From: Acanthamoeba castellanii str. Neff
Taxonomy: Eukaryota; Discosea; Longamoebia; Acanthamoebidae
Assembly: GCF_000313135.1 (NCBI RefSeq)
Contig: NW_004457442.1
Coordinates: forward strand, 238,917-302,916
DNA: 64,000 bases
Direction of reading: 5' to 3'
Made by a program: the position numbers and the translations under genes. This document shows, piece by piece, positions 1 through 13,938 of this stretch. The notes beneath the pieces were generated by a model. That model did no database searches. It was not told where the DNA came from and saw nothing but the letters and a program-made list of their open reading frames with translations. The first letter of the stretch is position 1; each line of letters begins with the position of its first letter.

Positions 1-1372
1 GCCGAGAATGAAAGCGTGACGCTTGTCGTGCAGGCGCATCTCGGCCGCCTCCCGCTCCTGCACCTCCTTCGGCAGCCTCTTGTTCTTCCTCTTTAGCGCA
101 GCTTGCTTGGCCTCGACCACACCCACTTCGGGCTCCGCCTCCTCCTCACCATCCTCATCCTCGATGTCCTCATCGACCACCTCATCCACCGCTTCTTCAT
201 CCCCCTCCTTCTCTGCTCTCTTCTCCTTCTTCTCCTCCTTTGGCTCTGCCTTCGCGTCAGCAGTGTCGAGCACCGCTTTCTTCCCCTTCTTGTCCTGCCT
301 GGCAGTGTTCGGCTTCTTGTCAGCGCCGCCTTGCTTGCCGTACTCGGCCAAGATCAGGCGACGCATCGTTCCGCTCAGCGAGTGAGACCAATCCTTGGCA
401 TAGTCCTTCACCGCCTGGTACATTTGTCGTGTGTCGTGTCGTGTCGTGTGTGTCGTGTTAAATCTCATAATGAAGATCGTAGTGGCAAATTCTGATGGGT
501 CGAACGAACCTCCTTGCGCGCTGCGTGCTGGTAGTTGACATCCATGCGGCGAGTGAGCTGATAGCTGGCCACGTAGACCTTCTGGATGAACTCTGCCACC
601 TTCATGTTCTCCGCCTCCATCACGTACATCCTGCGTTGTGCGACCGCACACGCACATACGACATACGACACACGACAGTGCACATACACCAGTGAGTTGA
701 AAGGAAAAGCTACCCACCAGGCCGTCGAGGTCGTACCGCTCTCCGATGCAGGCCTGGTGCGGGCCGGAGAAGTGCGCCCTCGCCCCGGGCAGCTCGGCGA
801 GCGGGTAGACCTTGCTGAAGCCCAGCTCGCGCAGCACGCCGCGCAGGCGAGCGACGGTCACGCGCGCCCACGGCCCGAGCACCGCACGCACGCGCAGCGG
901 GGTGTCCTTGACACGGTCGGCCTCCGGCGGGAACTTGGATTGGAGCACGGACTTGAACACGTCCTTGAGCCCGAGCAGCGTGAAGGGGCTCACGCACGAG
1001 AGCTGCGACATGACGTAGCTCCCGATGCTCTCCTTCTTGATGAGCTGCATGAACTGCACCGGGTCCGTGCGCACCTTGACGGCGTAGGACACCATCAAGG
1101 TCGTTCCTTCTTCGCCGGCGGAGCCCAGAATCACGGCATCAGTCCCGCTGTAGGCAGCACACGTGCAGTGTGTTACCGGAAGGTGTTCTTCTACAGCAAG
1201 AAGATCTTATTTAGTTCTTTAAAAAAAAAGTAAAGTAATACCTCTTAAGCCACTGGCCTTCGACGGAACGGCCACAGCGCAGTTGGTTCGCGTAGGTGCT
1301 CGCTGGATTTTTGGAAAGGAGCCACCCCAGGTCACCTACCTCCACACCATCCACCGCCAGTTCAAAGTACAT
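1..1372 (-). CDS. Unidentified conserved-looking protein, 3' end outside the window
   Basis: I do not recognise this protein. Four exons join in frame: 1372-1242, 1147-737, 630-510 and 414-1, giving at least 359 residues. The junctions are AAGAG|GTATTA, CTACAG|C, GAGCG|GTACGA, ACGCAG|G, AAGGAG|GTTCGT and TACCAG|G. The start is the ATG that opens MYFELAVDGVEVGDLGW. The N-terminal 250 residues look globular (for example TTLMVSYAVKV and VAEFIQKVYVASYQLTRRMD). The visible C-terminus is a strongly acidic linker (EDEDGEEEAEPE) followed by a basic stretch (KRKNKRLPKEVQEREAAEMR). No catalytic motif is visible. The frame being kept through four exons supports a real gene; the function is unknown. One donor (near 737) has an alternative at about 714. 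Confidence 0.6.
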
Positions 1373-1560
1373 TCCAGTGTCTCGTGCTTGTGGCCAATGT
1401 CGTTTTCTGGATTTAGGCCTTTTTGGTTTGGGCCTCTTCGGTGAAACCTGGCGTTTCCTGCTATTTTCCAGGATTCACCTGGCCAATAATTCAAAAAAAT
1501 AACAATTAAGTGCAGCAAGTTTGGTTCTTGCCGGGAGAGGAGCAGTAGGGCAACGGGAAT

Positions 1561-1612
1561 ACGTCGTTAGCTTAGGGTGCTAAAGACCTCGGTTCGATTC
1601 CGGGCGGTGTCT
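1561..1612 (+). other. Degenerate tRNA-like fragment with A box and B box
   Basis: An A-box-like TAGCTTAGGG (1568-1577) is followed by a perfect B box GGTTCGATTCC (1591-1601). The B box sits in a T arm that can form five pairs (CTCGG/CCGGG around TTCGATT). Only about 13 bases separate the boxes, so there is no room for an anticodon arm, and the flanks do not form a seven-pair acceptor stem. It looks like a tRNA with an internal deletion or a tRNA-derived repeat, not a functional tRNA. Confidence 0.4.
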
Positions 1613-1623
1613 GTACCTGTGAC

Positions 1624-1655
1624 GGGCGCTGTGGTGCAGTGGTAGCATATTATCG
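1624..1655 (+). other. tRNA-Gly-like 5' half
   Basis: The bases around TGGTGCAGTGGTAGC (1632-1645) read like the D arm and A box of a glycine tRNA. No anticodon arm or B box follows in the next 150 bases. It is an orphan 5' half lying just after the other tRNA-like fragment. Confidence 0.3.
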
Positions 1656-1770
1656 GTTCCCTGCCGCAATCTCCTCTCTCTCTCTCTCTTTTGGCAATAC
1701 GTGCACGTTGCAACATGCGTGCGAGAGTCAAGAAGAGCAGGTCGTTTAGTCGTCAGGTGCCAGGCTTATG

Positions 1771-4932
<3,162 letters not shown>

Positions 4933-5246
4933 TTTAACGCCCAATTCTTCGATCGCAACAAATGCCTGTCGGCCCCCTCCGTTGCTTCTGCTTCTGCTGA
5001 ATGTTTGACGAAAATGCGTGCACTTCAAAACGGTGGGTTCAGTTCTCTCGTGTCCGGACGGAAGCGTGAGCAAATCTTATTTCGTGGGTCCAGACCACCT
5101 GTATCCAGGCAAATACCAGAACCAATCACCACAACCGTTGATCGCTGTGAGAAGCTCCACCACCATCTTCCGTCTCCTTCACTTGTTGTGTTGCAGTGGA
5201 ATGAGAGAGCATTACGACCACCACGGACGGTCCTGGGCAGCTGAAC

Positions 5247-7553
5247 TCAAGCCGATCTGTCCTTGTTGGTGAAGGTGCCATAGGCGCCGTCTTGGTGGTG
5301 TTGGCTGGCGAGCGACATCCAGGCCTCGCCGCCTCCGCCGATGAACTCTTCATCGTCTTCCTCTTCGACGACGATGTCCGAGTGGCTGCGGTGGTTGGGG
5401 TCCTTCTTGATGGGCCCGCCGACGACCAGCATCGATACGTAGATGAGGAGGCCCGCCACCGAGCAGGCCAGAAGGATGTAGAGGAACGTCACCGGGCTGT
5501 ACCAGTTGAACGAGACGTTGGCCACCGTCAGCGGAATCAACATCTCCCCGAGCGATGCCCCCACAACCATCACACTTGTGATACTCCCTGCGATGCGTGT
5601 CGTGTCGTGTCGTGTCGTGTCGTGTCGTGTCGTGTCGTGTCGTGTCGTGTCGTGTCGTGTCGTGTCGTGTCGTGTCGTGTCGTGTCGTGTCGTGTCGTGT
5701 CGTGCGTCAGCGTTGTCATGCGCTGCAATGTGCCACAGGGGAATGCGCACCGGTGAGCGGGACGTAGCCCTCGGCCAGGTGCATGGCCGTTGGGAAGGCC
5801 GACGAGATGGAAAGACCGTACAGGAATGCGCCTGCAATCATGATTGGCCATCGAGCGATGAGCCTTGAGCTGATTAGACGCACGCCACCACACGAAAGGG
5901 GACTCTCGCTTGGGTCCAGAACGCACCAAGCCAGAGGACAGTGGAGGAATTGCTGAAGACTGCCATGAGGAGGTTGCTGCCCACGCAGCCCACCATGAGC
6001 ACAGCCAAGATCTGCGCCGCCGAGAAGTAGAGCGACGCGGGGATCGAGATGAGCCGCCCTGCACTCGTTTCGTGTGTTGAGTTTCATGGATGCGTGAGCT
6101 CTCTCTTGACGGATTGAGAGTGTTTTTGTTTTGCCACACGGGACTGCGCGTACCGATGGTGAGTGCGCCCCACAGCACGGAGGTGAGGAATGCGGCGGAG
6201 GTCTCCGTGGCCAGATTCTCCAGCACGGCGTACGAGTAGAGGTAGCCACCAGCCGTCACCTCGGCACCCACGTCCACGAGAAGGAACAGACCCGCCGCGA
6301 TGACGATGTACTATTATTGAGCTCAGTGTGAGAGTTCATCGGTTGGCGTTCAGATCGTATAGAGAAAAAAAGAGAGAATGCAATACCTTCTCTCGGGGCA
6401 CGAGGGCTCGCTTCAGCTCTTTCTCTTCCGTCTTTGCTGGCGCACTGCCGAGCAAGAGCAGCCACACCGGCAGCACGGCCGTGCCGATGCTCATCGCCCA
6501 GAAGGCCCTGCACGCGCGCTCAGTGAGAATCGGGGAATCGAGTCGGGTGGTTTATCTGTGCATACCAGGACGGATCGCCCTGGTGAACGTCGATCACCCA
6601 TCCGACGACCATCGGGGCCACGAAGGCGCCGAAACCGAAGCTGAAATGCATGGCTGCGCGGGTCAACGAGTGCGGTGAGACGAAACGGAACACACCAGCC
6701 AGTGTGTGGCGTGTTGTGCGTGTCGTGATCGTGGGCGCGTACCTTGAAGGTAGGGCCCGACGTTGTCACCGTGAAGTCTAATGATGCTGACGTTGCCTCC
6801 CGTATCGAGGAAGCCCATCCTGCGTTTGCGACGCTTAGACGGAAAGCAGAGGGGAAGGAATTGAGGCGGAGGAGACGCACGCAAGGCCGACCAGAGTGAC
6901 CAGGGCGGCGAGCAGCCAGATGTCAGACACGACCGGAATGAGCGCCGTTCCTGTGAAGGCAACACGTCGAGGCATTCATGCAATTAGAGAGGTGTGCTGG
7001 GTCTTTGGCGTGGGCTAGGCGCCCGTACCAACGACCGTGAGGCCGAGAGCGACAGCCAACAGTTTGTTGCCGTCGAGCCTGTCGAAAAGAGGACCACCCA
7101 CCATCGAACCGAACAGATAACCCACTGACCGCGCCGTGAACACGTATCCCATCTCCGCCACCTGGAGGTGCCGCAGCGTCAGTGAGCAAGCCGCAATCGT
7201 GGCCATGCGGGGGCTGATCGTACCGAGCTGCCAGTGTTCTCTGCGAGGGCCAACAGCGCGGGACCCAGAGCGGCGATGGCCAGACCCAGAGCAAGGAAGC
7301 AACCGTAATAGCACAGCGCTGCAGCCATCAAACAACATATTGCACAAGCCAACCGGGTGAGGCCGCGTGTTGTGTCCCCTTTGAAAAAAAAATAAAAATG
7401 TTCGGAGTTGCTACAGGAGAGTGAGTAGGACGTACTGGTCTGGGCCTTGTTGGTAGCAAGTATTCGCAGCACCCGGCCGGCACTCCACGGCTCGGCATAG
7501 TCCACCAGCGCTGGTGCCACCTGTTGGTCCAGTACCAGGTCGCCTCGCGCCAT
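5247..7553 (-). CDS. Major facilitator superfamily transporter, NaGLT1/MFSD4-like
   Basis: About ten exons encode a polytopic membrane protein. It starts at MARGDLVLDQQ (ATG at 7553) and ends ...FTNKDRSA with the stop at 5247-5249. The first junction, GCCCAGACCA|GTACGT to AAAG|GG, restores the frame. Family landmarks: ALLALAENTG followed by GYVFTARSVGYLFGSMVGG, the substrate-side MGFLDTGGNVSI, FSFGFGAFVAPMVVGW, FLYGLSISSAFPTAMHLAEG and a last pair of helices near 5410-5560. LDTGGN and the FTARSxGY segment are characteristic of sodium-dependent glucose transporter 1 / MFSD4 proteins, so sugar or related solute transport is likely. The cytoplasmic C-terminus is acidic (VVEEEDDEEF). One intron carries a long CGTGT array. 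Confidence 0.8.
5596..5704. repeat. (CGTGT)21 pentanucleotide array inside an intron
   Basis: Twenty-one perfect CGTGT units run from 5596 to 5700, then CGTG. The array lies in an intron of the MFS transporter gene. On the gene's coding strand it reads ACACG. It is the longest perfect pentamer array in the window. Confidence 0.95.
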
Positions 7554-7881
7554 CGGCTTTTTTTGTCCGACAGTGTGTTCTTCTGCTGTGCGTTATGTGC
7601 CGATGAAGTGGCGCAGAGAGACAATCCGTTTCTGAAACCTGCGAGTTCGCTTGTGTGGGCCGTGCCACCGGAAGAAGAAGAGCAAAAAGTGCTCCGGTCT
7701 ACGCACGTTCTGTCGCTTTTCTTGACGTCTTTTTCTCTCCTCATTTCCCTTTGTTGTTACACATTTCCTCTCACCACCGAAGAACGAGTGCCACGCGTAG
7801 ACTTTACTCGTCATGAAGACGACGAAGAAGAAGAGAAAGGGTGATCATCGCTCTCTTGTTACTCTAACGGCTGGGCATTTG
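7554..7881. other. Intergenic gap, no gene seen
   Basis: This lies between the start of the MFS gene and the stop of the coiled-coil gene. A 106-codon open frame on the plus strand has no recognisable protein features. The gap probably holds the MFS promoter (minus strand) and the 3' untranslated end of the next gene. Confidence 0.5.
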
Positions 7882-9992
7882 TCACCAAGCTTGGTTGCGT
7901 TGTCCCATCGCGGGCGAATTCTCTGAGCGATCAGACCGTCTACGCGTCTTTGTCCCAGAACGAAGGCTGGCGCGAAGTGAGCCGCTTGGCTGCCGTGAAA
8001 CGGTTAGCGACTCTCTCAAAAAGGAGCACAAACGAGAAGCATCTGATGCGAACGCACTCTTGAACGGCGCAGGAGTGGCAGCATGCGTCTTACTGGTGAA
8101 GTAGCGGAAGCCGTCGTTGTCGCACACCTCAACGTCCGATGCGTTCCTCTTTCTCGGGGTCTTCTGCGGGGTCTTGTTGATCGCCTCCGCTTCGGCGCAA
8201 GGAGTCTTGACCTTCGCCTCGCGCCTCGTCGGAGTCTTGTGAGGAGTCTTGGACTGCGTGAGCTCGGCGTAGCTCCTGGTCGGGGTCTTGCGCGGCGTCT
8301 TCGGCACCGACTCGCGCTCGCGCCAATGAGGCACCGCACCGTCGAGATCGAAGGTGCCCGGATAGCCGGGGCGTAGCTTTCCGCCCAGAGTAGGCTCGCG
8401 CAGGCTCAGTACCTTGGTCTTGGCCGAGCGGGAGGGTCTCGACGGGGTCTGCGGAGCGGACGATCCCTCCGACTCGGACGAAGAATGGTCTCTCGACGGG
8501 GTACGCTCGCTCTTTGCACGCTTGGGCGTACGGAGGTACTCGCTGGCGGTGCGTCTCAGGCCACCTTTCCTCTTCGGAGCCCTGGGCGTGGTCGCTCTGG
8601 TCTCCTCATCGAAGAAGTTGGCCCAGCTCTGATGCCAGAGGAGCAGCGCTTCGTCGGGGTCTTGGTTGCTCTCGTCTTCGCTCTCCGATTCCACTTGACG
8701 GTGTACGTGTAGAGGAACAGCGGCTTGCTCCTTCTCGGCTTCGGCAGCCGCCTCCGCGCGTTTAGCCGAGTTGCGCCGAGCCTGCTGGAAGCGTGCCAGG
8801 AGAGACTTGCGGGCAACAGTATCGTCACTCCCCTTCAACGGCTCGATCAGGTCGGCATTGGTGACGGGAAACGCTTCTGGACTGAAGATAGTAGTCCTAC
8901 GGAAAGAGTACGCATAAGAACGAACGAGTCTTGTTGACATAGCGACGAGACGTACCGCGCCTGAAGATCCTGCAAAAGGGGTGACGAGTTCGGAGCTAGC
9001 CTCCTCTTCTTGAAGTCACGCTGATCTAGCGACTGGGGCACCATGCGACGATCAAACATCTCCATCATCTCGCCATTGACCGACTTGATCGCTGAATTCT
9101 CTGCCTGCAGCCACTTCCTTCGTAAGCGTGTGAGAGTCGATAGTCATCGCGGGTGTACTTACCTTGAGCGCTACAATCTCCTTCTCGCGCTTGACTGCTT
9201 TGCGCAAGAGGTCATCGCGCTCCTGGGTGAGCTCCTTCACTCTTGCTTGAAGTTCGTGCAAAGTGCGAGAGTAAAGGCGAACACGAACTGTAAACGAAAA
9301 AATGCGTTGTGCAGCGAGCAAGAAGGTGTGAAAGGATATCTGCTCTGAAGCCTGACGTTCCCGCGTATGATGTCGTTGTTGATCTCGGTGTGCTTCCTTT
9401 TCACTGTTCGTAATCGAGAATGTAGGGTCAGAGCTACTACTAAGTACGCGCTACTACGTTTACGTCGCGAGAACGTACCGAGCTCGAGATCTTTCTTGCC
9501 CTCTAGAAGCTTGTTCTTGAGCTGAACCGAGAAGTTCTGGCAGCTCTCGAGCTTAGCTTGCGTCTACATCCGTTCAGAAAGAGGTCCGATCAATGCAGCG
9601 TCGAGGTAGCGAGACAAGTAGCTAATGCAGGGTGTCCGTACCTCCTTACAGCCTACGCACTTCTCCTGAGTGCCGCTGCCGAGGAAGCTCCTCCTTGTCG
9701 AGAGCGGAGGGAGAGCACGCTTCGCAAACACGTCCATGAGCTGGTCGGTAGCAGCCATCCACACAAACGGAGAGTCGTTGCTTGTTGATGGTCTGTTGGT
9801 GAACGAAGGCAAAAGAAGAATGAGACGGCGCCCGTGCCGAAAGGAAAGTGGCCTGCCACCTTTGCCTGCGTTGCCTACCCCCCCAAACATTTCGCGCCCT
9901 TTTTGCGCACAGCGAGCAAAGACCGGGGTGGTTCGTACCATCAAGCCTGGCGACTCCTCGAGTGGCTCGACGTAGCATAATCTCACCTTCAT
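7882..9992 (-). CDS. Coiled-coil protein with clustered Cdk-type TP sites
   Basis: I do not recognise the family. The big last exon (8927-7882, close to 350 residues) is basic and low complexity. Exons around 9052-9340 encode a coiled coil (LHELQARVKELTQERDDLLR and neighbours), and one near 9480-9560 encodes QAKLESCQNFSVQLKNKLLE. An upstream exon at about 9650-9800 includes FVWMAATDQLMDVFAKRALP and a CVGC pair. The C-terminal half has three copies of a K-T-P-x-K-T-P element (SVPKTPRKTPTR, SKTPHKTPTR, NKTPQKTPRKR) and further SP/TP sites, which is what a cyclin-dependent-kinase substrate looks like. The first-exon structure near 9992 is unresolved because the most obvious donor does not keep the frame. 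A nuclear or cell-cycle role is inference only. Confidence 0.6.
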
Positions 9993-10212
9993 TGTGACGA
10001 GATCTCCGACTTAAACGTCGTTGGCAATCAAAGAGGACAGGACGCCAATCAAGATGGCGAATAGGTTGCGTTGCATCTCCGCATGTTCAAACGTCGTGGA
10101 GATCTGTTGAAGATGAAATTCTTGTTTTTCCATCTCGGAAGTGGAAAAGGCTGAGAAAAGGATTGAAAAAGGAACAAAATGCAACGTACGATCCATCGTC
10201 CTGTCCACCGAG

Positions 10213-11396
10213 ATGAGTGCTGAAGAGCTGAAGAAGCAAATCGAAGATGCGAAGAAAGATGTAGAAGAGAAAGCGAAGGATGATGAGGAAGAGGGGGGCG
10301 TGTGTGCCTTCTTCAAAGCAAGGAAAGGACGACCGGGCAGCAACATGCGAAAGAGGGCAGGCAAGCCGCTGACCTCGTCCACCAAGGATCACAAGAAGCC
10401 TCGACCAGAAGAGGATGCGCCCGGCCACACCTGGGAGTCGACTCGTTCGGCCGTAATTACCCCCCCCCCAAACTTCTAGAACTATCTGCTTGGTCTTTTG
10501 TCATTCTGCCACATCTAATAATGTTGCATCACATCTCTTATGATCCAGGGACCCGCTGTGCCGAAGATGGCAATCGCTACGGCAGTACTGGAAACCGAGA
10601 CTGAGCGCGACAGGGATGCGACGGCCATCGTCGAACGTGCCAAAAAGCTGCAGCAGGCAGAGGGTGCGCCTCCATCGCGGTGTGTTCGATGTGCAACCGC
10701 GAGTGCTGACCATTCCTTGTGGTCGAGTGCAGCGATGGCAGGGTCGGACAAGAAGGTGTACAGGGGACAGGCCAACTACACGCAATACATCGACCCAGGC
10801 GATACCTCTGGTCAGATCAAAGGCGCGGGAATCCGCGCAGGTCCTGTGCGTGCTTCACTCTACGCCCGCGCCATCACACGTTGGGACTATCAGCCTGATA
10901 TCTGCAAGGACTACAAGGAAACTGGTACGCTGTGGTGAGCGTGCTAGGCTTGTGTGGCACCAATGCTCACTGCTCATCTACACGAATAGGCTACTGCGGA
11001 TTCGGCGACAGCTGTAAGTTCATGCACGATCGTGGTGACTACAAGAGCGGATGGGAGATGGAGCGAGACTGGAACGAGCAGCAGAAGCAAAAGGCTCAGG
11101 CCGGTCAGAATGGCGGCGGCGACGCGGAGGGCGGCGCGAACGAAGACGACGAGGACATTCCCTTCGCGTGCTACGTGTGCCGCAAGGCGTTCACCGACCC
11201 GGTCAAGACCAAGTGCGGCCACTTCTTCTGCGAGCGATGCGCGCTCACCAAGTGCAAGACCGAGTGCACGGTGTGCTCCCAGAAGACTGGGGGTGCGTTC
11301 AGCATGCCGACTCGGGTCGAAAAGAAGAAGCTCGAGGACGCCCGCAAGAAGCACGAAGCAAAGCCCAAGGAAAACGACGAGGGTGACAGTGACTGA
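10213..11396 (+). CDS. CWC24: Pre-mRNA splicing factor CWC24 / RNF113-type zinc-finger protein
   Basis: This is the orthologue of yeast Cwc24 and animal RNF113A, a spliceosome-associated protein of the activated (Bact) complex. The start at 10213 (MSAEELKKQIED) gives an N-terminal acidic/basic segment with CAFFKARKGRPGSNMRKR. A second exon carries ALYARAITRWDYQPDICKDY-like sequence. A CCCH zinc finger (C-x8-C-x5-C-x3-H, reading CKDYKETGY, CGFGDS, CKFMH) is assembled across an intron. A C3HC4 RING follows (CYVC, CGHFFCERC, CKTECTVC). The tail is lysine/glutamate rich and ends at 11396. Domain order and length match the family. Three introns with donors GTGCGC and GTACGC are visible. Confidence 0.9.
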
Positions 11397-11424
11397 CCGT
11401 CGCTGATCCTGCACTGCAATCAAT

Positions 11425-11455
11425 AAAATATAAAGCCAATTATTTATAAATCAAT
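11425..11455 (+). promoter_or_regulatory. AT-rich stretch with two TATAAA-like elements before the Cu-ATPase gene
   Basis: AATATAAAG (near 11427) and TTTATAAAT (near 11445) lie 50-70 bp upstream of the Cu-ATPase start, in the 100 bp gap after CWC24. They may serve as a core promoter, although the same DNA is also the CWC24 3' end. Confidence 0.35.
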
Positions 11456-11496
11456 AAGTTGTCCAATATTTGCCAATTAAAATCTCTCGGACAGCG

Positions 11497-13893
11497 ATGG
11501 ATGAGGGCAAAAGGCCCCCTGCGCAACGGGTGGTATGGGGTGCTCCTGCAAGACCACGATCGACGGCAGGAGCAAGAGGCGTCGACCAGGTGTCTGCCAT
11601 CGCCCCCAAAATCAAGAAAAATACAACCAAGGATGCAGCTGGATGTAAGGAAGGGTGCTGCGGTGAGGACGCTGGTGCACGTGGGAAGAGCCAGCAGGGC
11701 AAGAGCTACCTGCGCCGCTACGGCTTGTTGCGTCAGCAGGATGCCACGAACTCTGCCGCAACGAAGTCAAAATCGAAGGCTGTAGCGGGAGACGATGGTG
11801 TGGAGATGACGGTGAAAGGGGCGAGTTCTCTGTTCGACCAGCGCCGTCCCAAGGGCAAGGAGAGAGACCTTGAAGCAGGCGATGGCGAAAGCAGCCAGAC
11901 AAGCGACTCGATGCTCGAGTGGGGTGTGGACGTGAGCAGCAAGATGATCGGTGGCGAGTCCATCATGAACGCTGCGGCCGAGGTGGCCGTCGAGTGCTGC
12001 CGCCTGTGCCTGGAGGCCGACGAGTGCTGTCGTCAATTGTGCTGCGCCGCGCTGTGCTGCCTGCAAGAGCTCGGGGCCTCTCTTCTTGCTACGGGCAACA
12101 CTTCCGGCTCCTCGCTTAAGAAAAAGGTAGTCTCACCTTGATGCCTTGGCTTGCTGCTCTTGTTGCTGACCATTCTTCATGTGCAGCCACTCGCTCCTTC
12201 GGCTGACCCACTGACGACGGTGCATCTGGATCTGAGCGGGCTGGACTGTGCTGATTGCTCGCTAACCGTGGAGAGAACCCTCAAGCGAAACTCGGCCGTC
12301 GTTGCCGTGGTGGTCAGGTACCTCATCGACTTCCCAGGTCCGACTTCAGCTTGATGGCGCTTCTAACCTTCGTCCGTAGTGCCATGACCAACAAGGCCGA
12401 GGTGACTTTCGACGCAATGCGCACCGATGAGGCGGCGATCATGAAGGACATCCGGGCTCTTGGCTTCGGGGCTGAGCTGGCTTCGCCCGCATCAGCTACG
12501 CGCCTTCTTATACGTGTGGCGCCCGTGCCTGGTGCTGGCGATGGCGACCTCTCCGCGGCACTGGCCCAGCTGAAGTCCGAGCCGGGCATCGTCAGTGCGG
12601 TCTACAAGCGCAAGAAAAAACTCTTCGTCATCGACTACCACCCAACCCAGGTACGTGCAGCCACAGCCTTGCTTCAGGCCATCCCACCCGCTTCGTTTAA
12701 GTACTAACCAACGATAACAGGCCAAAATTAGGACAGCCATTGAGGCGCTTGAGGAGTCAGGGCTCTCGGTCACCGTCGTCCGCGATGAGCCGGGTATGAT
12801 CGTAGTGAAGCGCATTACCCTTCTTGCGTAGATCTGACTCCATTCGCAACGTGAAGGCAAAACTCGTGCCCAGAAGCAGGTGAGATCGTGGCAGTGGCGC
12901 TTCTGGGCGAGCGCCGTCCTGAGCGTGCCGGTCTTCTTCATCTCGTTCCTGTTCCCGCATCTGCCGGAGGTCGATGACGCCTTCGACGAGGAACTCACGC
13001 AAGGTTCGTACCTGCTTCTCTCTCATTCTTCTTCGCTTACGTTTCGAGTCGACATTTTTGTTTGGCGCAGGCTTGTCCGTCGGCGTGTTTCTGTGCTGGC
13101 TGCTTGCGACGCCCATTCAGTTCGTCATGGCGTGGCCACTCTACGGATCCTCGTATCGCGCCCTGCGCTACGGCCACAAGGCCAACATGGACACCCTCGT
13201 CATCCTTAGCACCCTCACGGCCTACACCTACTCCGTTGTTGCCGTCATCGTGGCCATGGCCGGCACCGGCTTCGAAGGTGAGACGACCAGTCAATCAATC
13301 CCACTCTCCAGGCCGTCACTGACAACGAAGGCCCTTTGTGGTGCAGGTGATTCGTTTTTCGAGACCTCGGCCATACTGCTGACCTTGATCATGCTGGGCC
13401 GCTACCTGGAGGCCCTGGCCCGAGGCAAGGCCTGCAACGTCGTCAGTTCGCTGCGCAACGAACAGGCGACCACGGCCCTGCTCCTCAGCGTTGGCAAAAG
13501 CGACTGCGACACGACTTCCGAACAGAGCGTGCAGGAGAGGGAAATGGACGTGGAGCTCATCCAGCCGGGCGACCTTATCAAGGTACTGACACCCGGCAAC
13601 GACGCCCTTCGACAGCTTTCTAAGCAAGTACGAGTTTTCTATTTCTCATATACTGTGTGCGTGTTGTGGTCAGGTGTTGCCTGGCGCCAAGGTGGCTGTC
13701 GACGGGGTCGTGGTGTATGGTGCGAGTTCGGTGGACGAGTCGTTGGTCACTGGGGAATCGATGCCCGTGGCCAAGAGCATCGGAAGCCTGGTCCTGGGTG
13801 GCACCATAAACCAACACGGCACGATCCACGTCAGGGCGACCAAGTCAGCCTCGGAGAGCACACTTGCTGGTACGTACTCGTTTCCAACACACA

Positions 13894-13938
<45 letters not shown>

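Larger units (their letters stand above)
1373..1770. other. Intergenic gap with tRNA-like promoter-box fragments
   Basis: This 400 bp gap separates the start of the leftmost gene from the end of the kinase gene. It contains two tRNA-like pieces, described separately, and a short CT-repeat at about 1675-1690. I see no protein-coding exon in it. Confidence 0.5.

Noticed and set aside
1561..1655. A functional tRNA gene
   Set aside because: No seven-pair acceptor stem, no anticodon arm between the boxes, and the second A box lacks a B box downstream.
5596..5704. CGTGT array considered as telomere-like, centromeric or CRISPR repeat
   Set aside because: It has no spacers, lies inside an intron of a transporter gene, and short versions fill many other introns. 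It is a microsatellite.
7524..7844. 106-codon plus-strand open frame in the gap before the coiled-coil gene
   Set aside because: It overlaps the first MFS exon in antisense and shows no domain, signal peptide or typical codon pattern.
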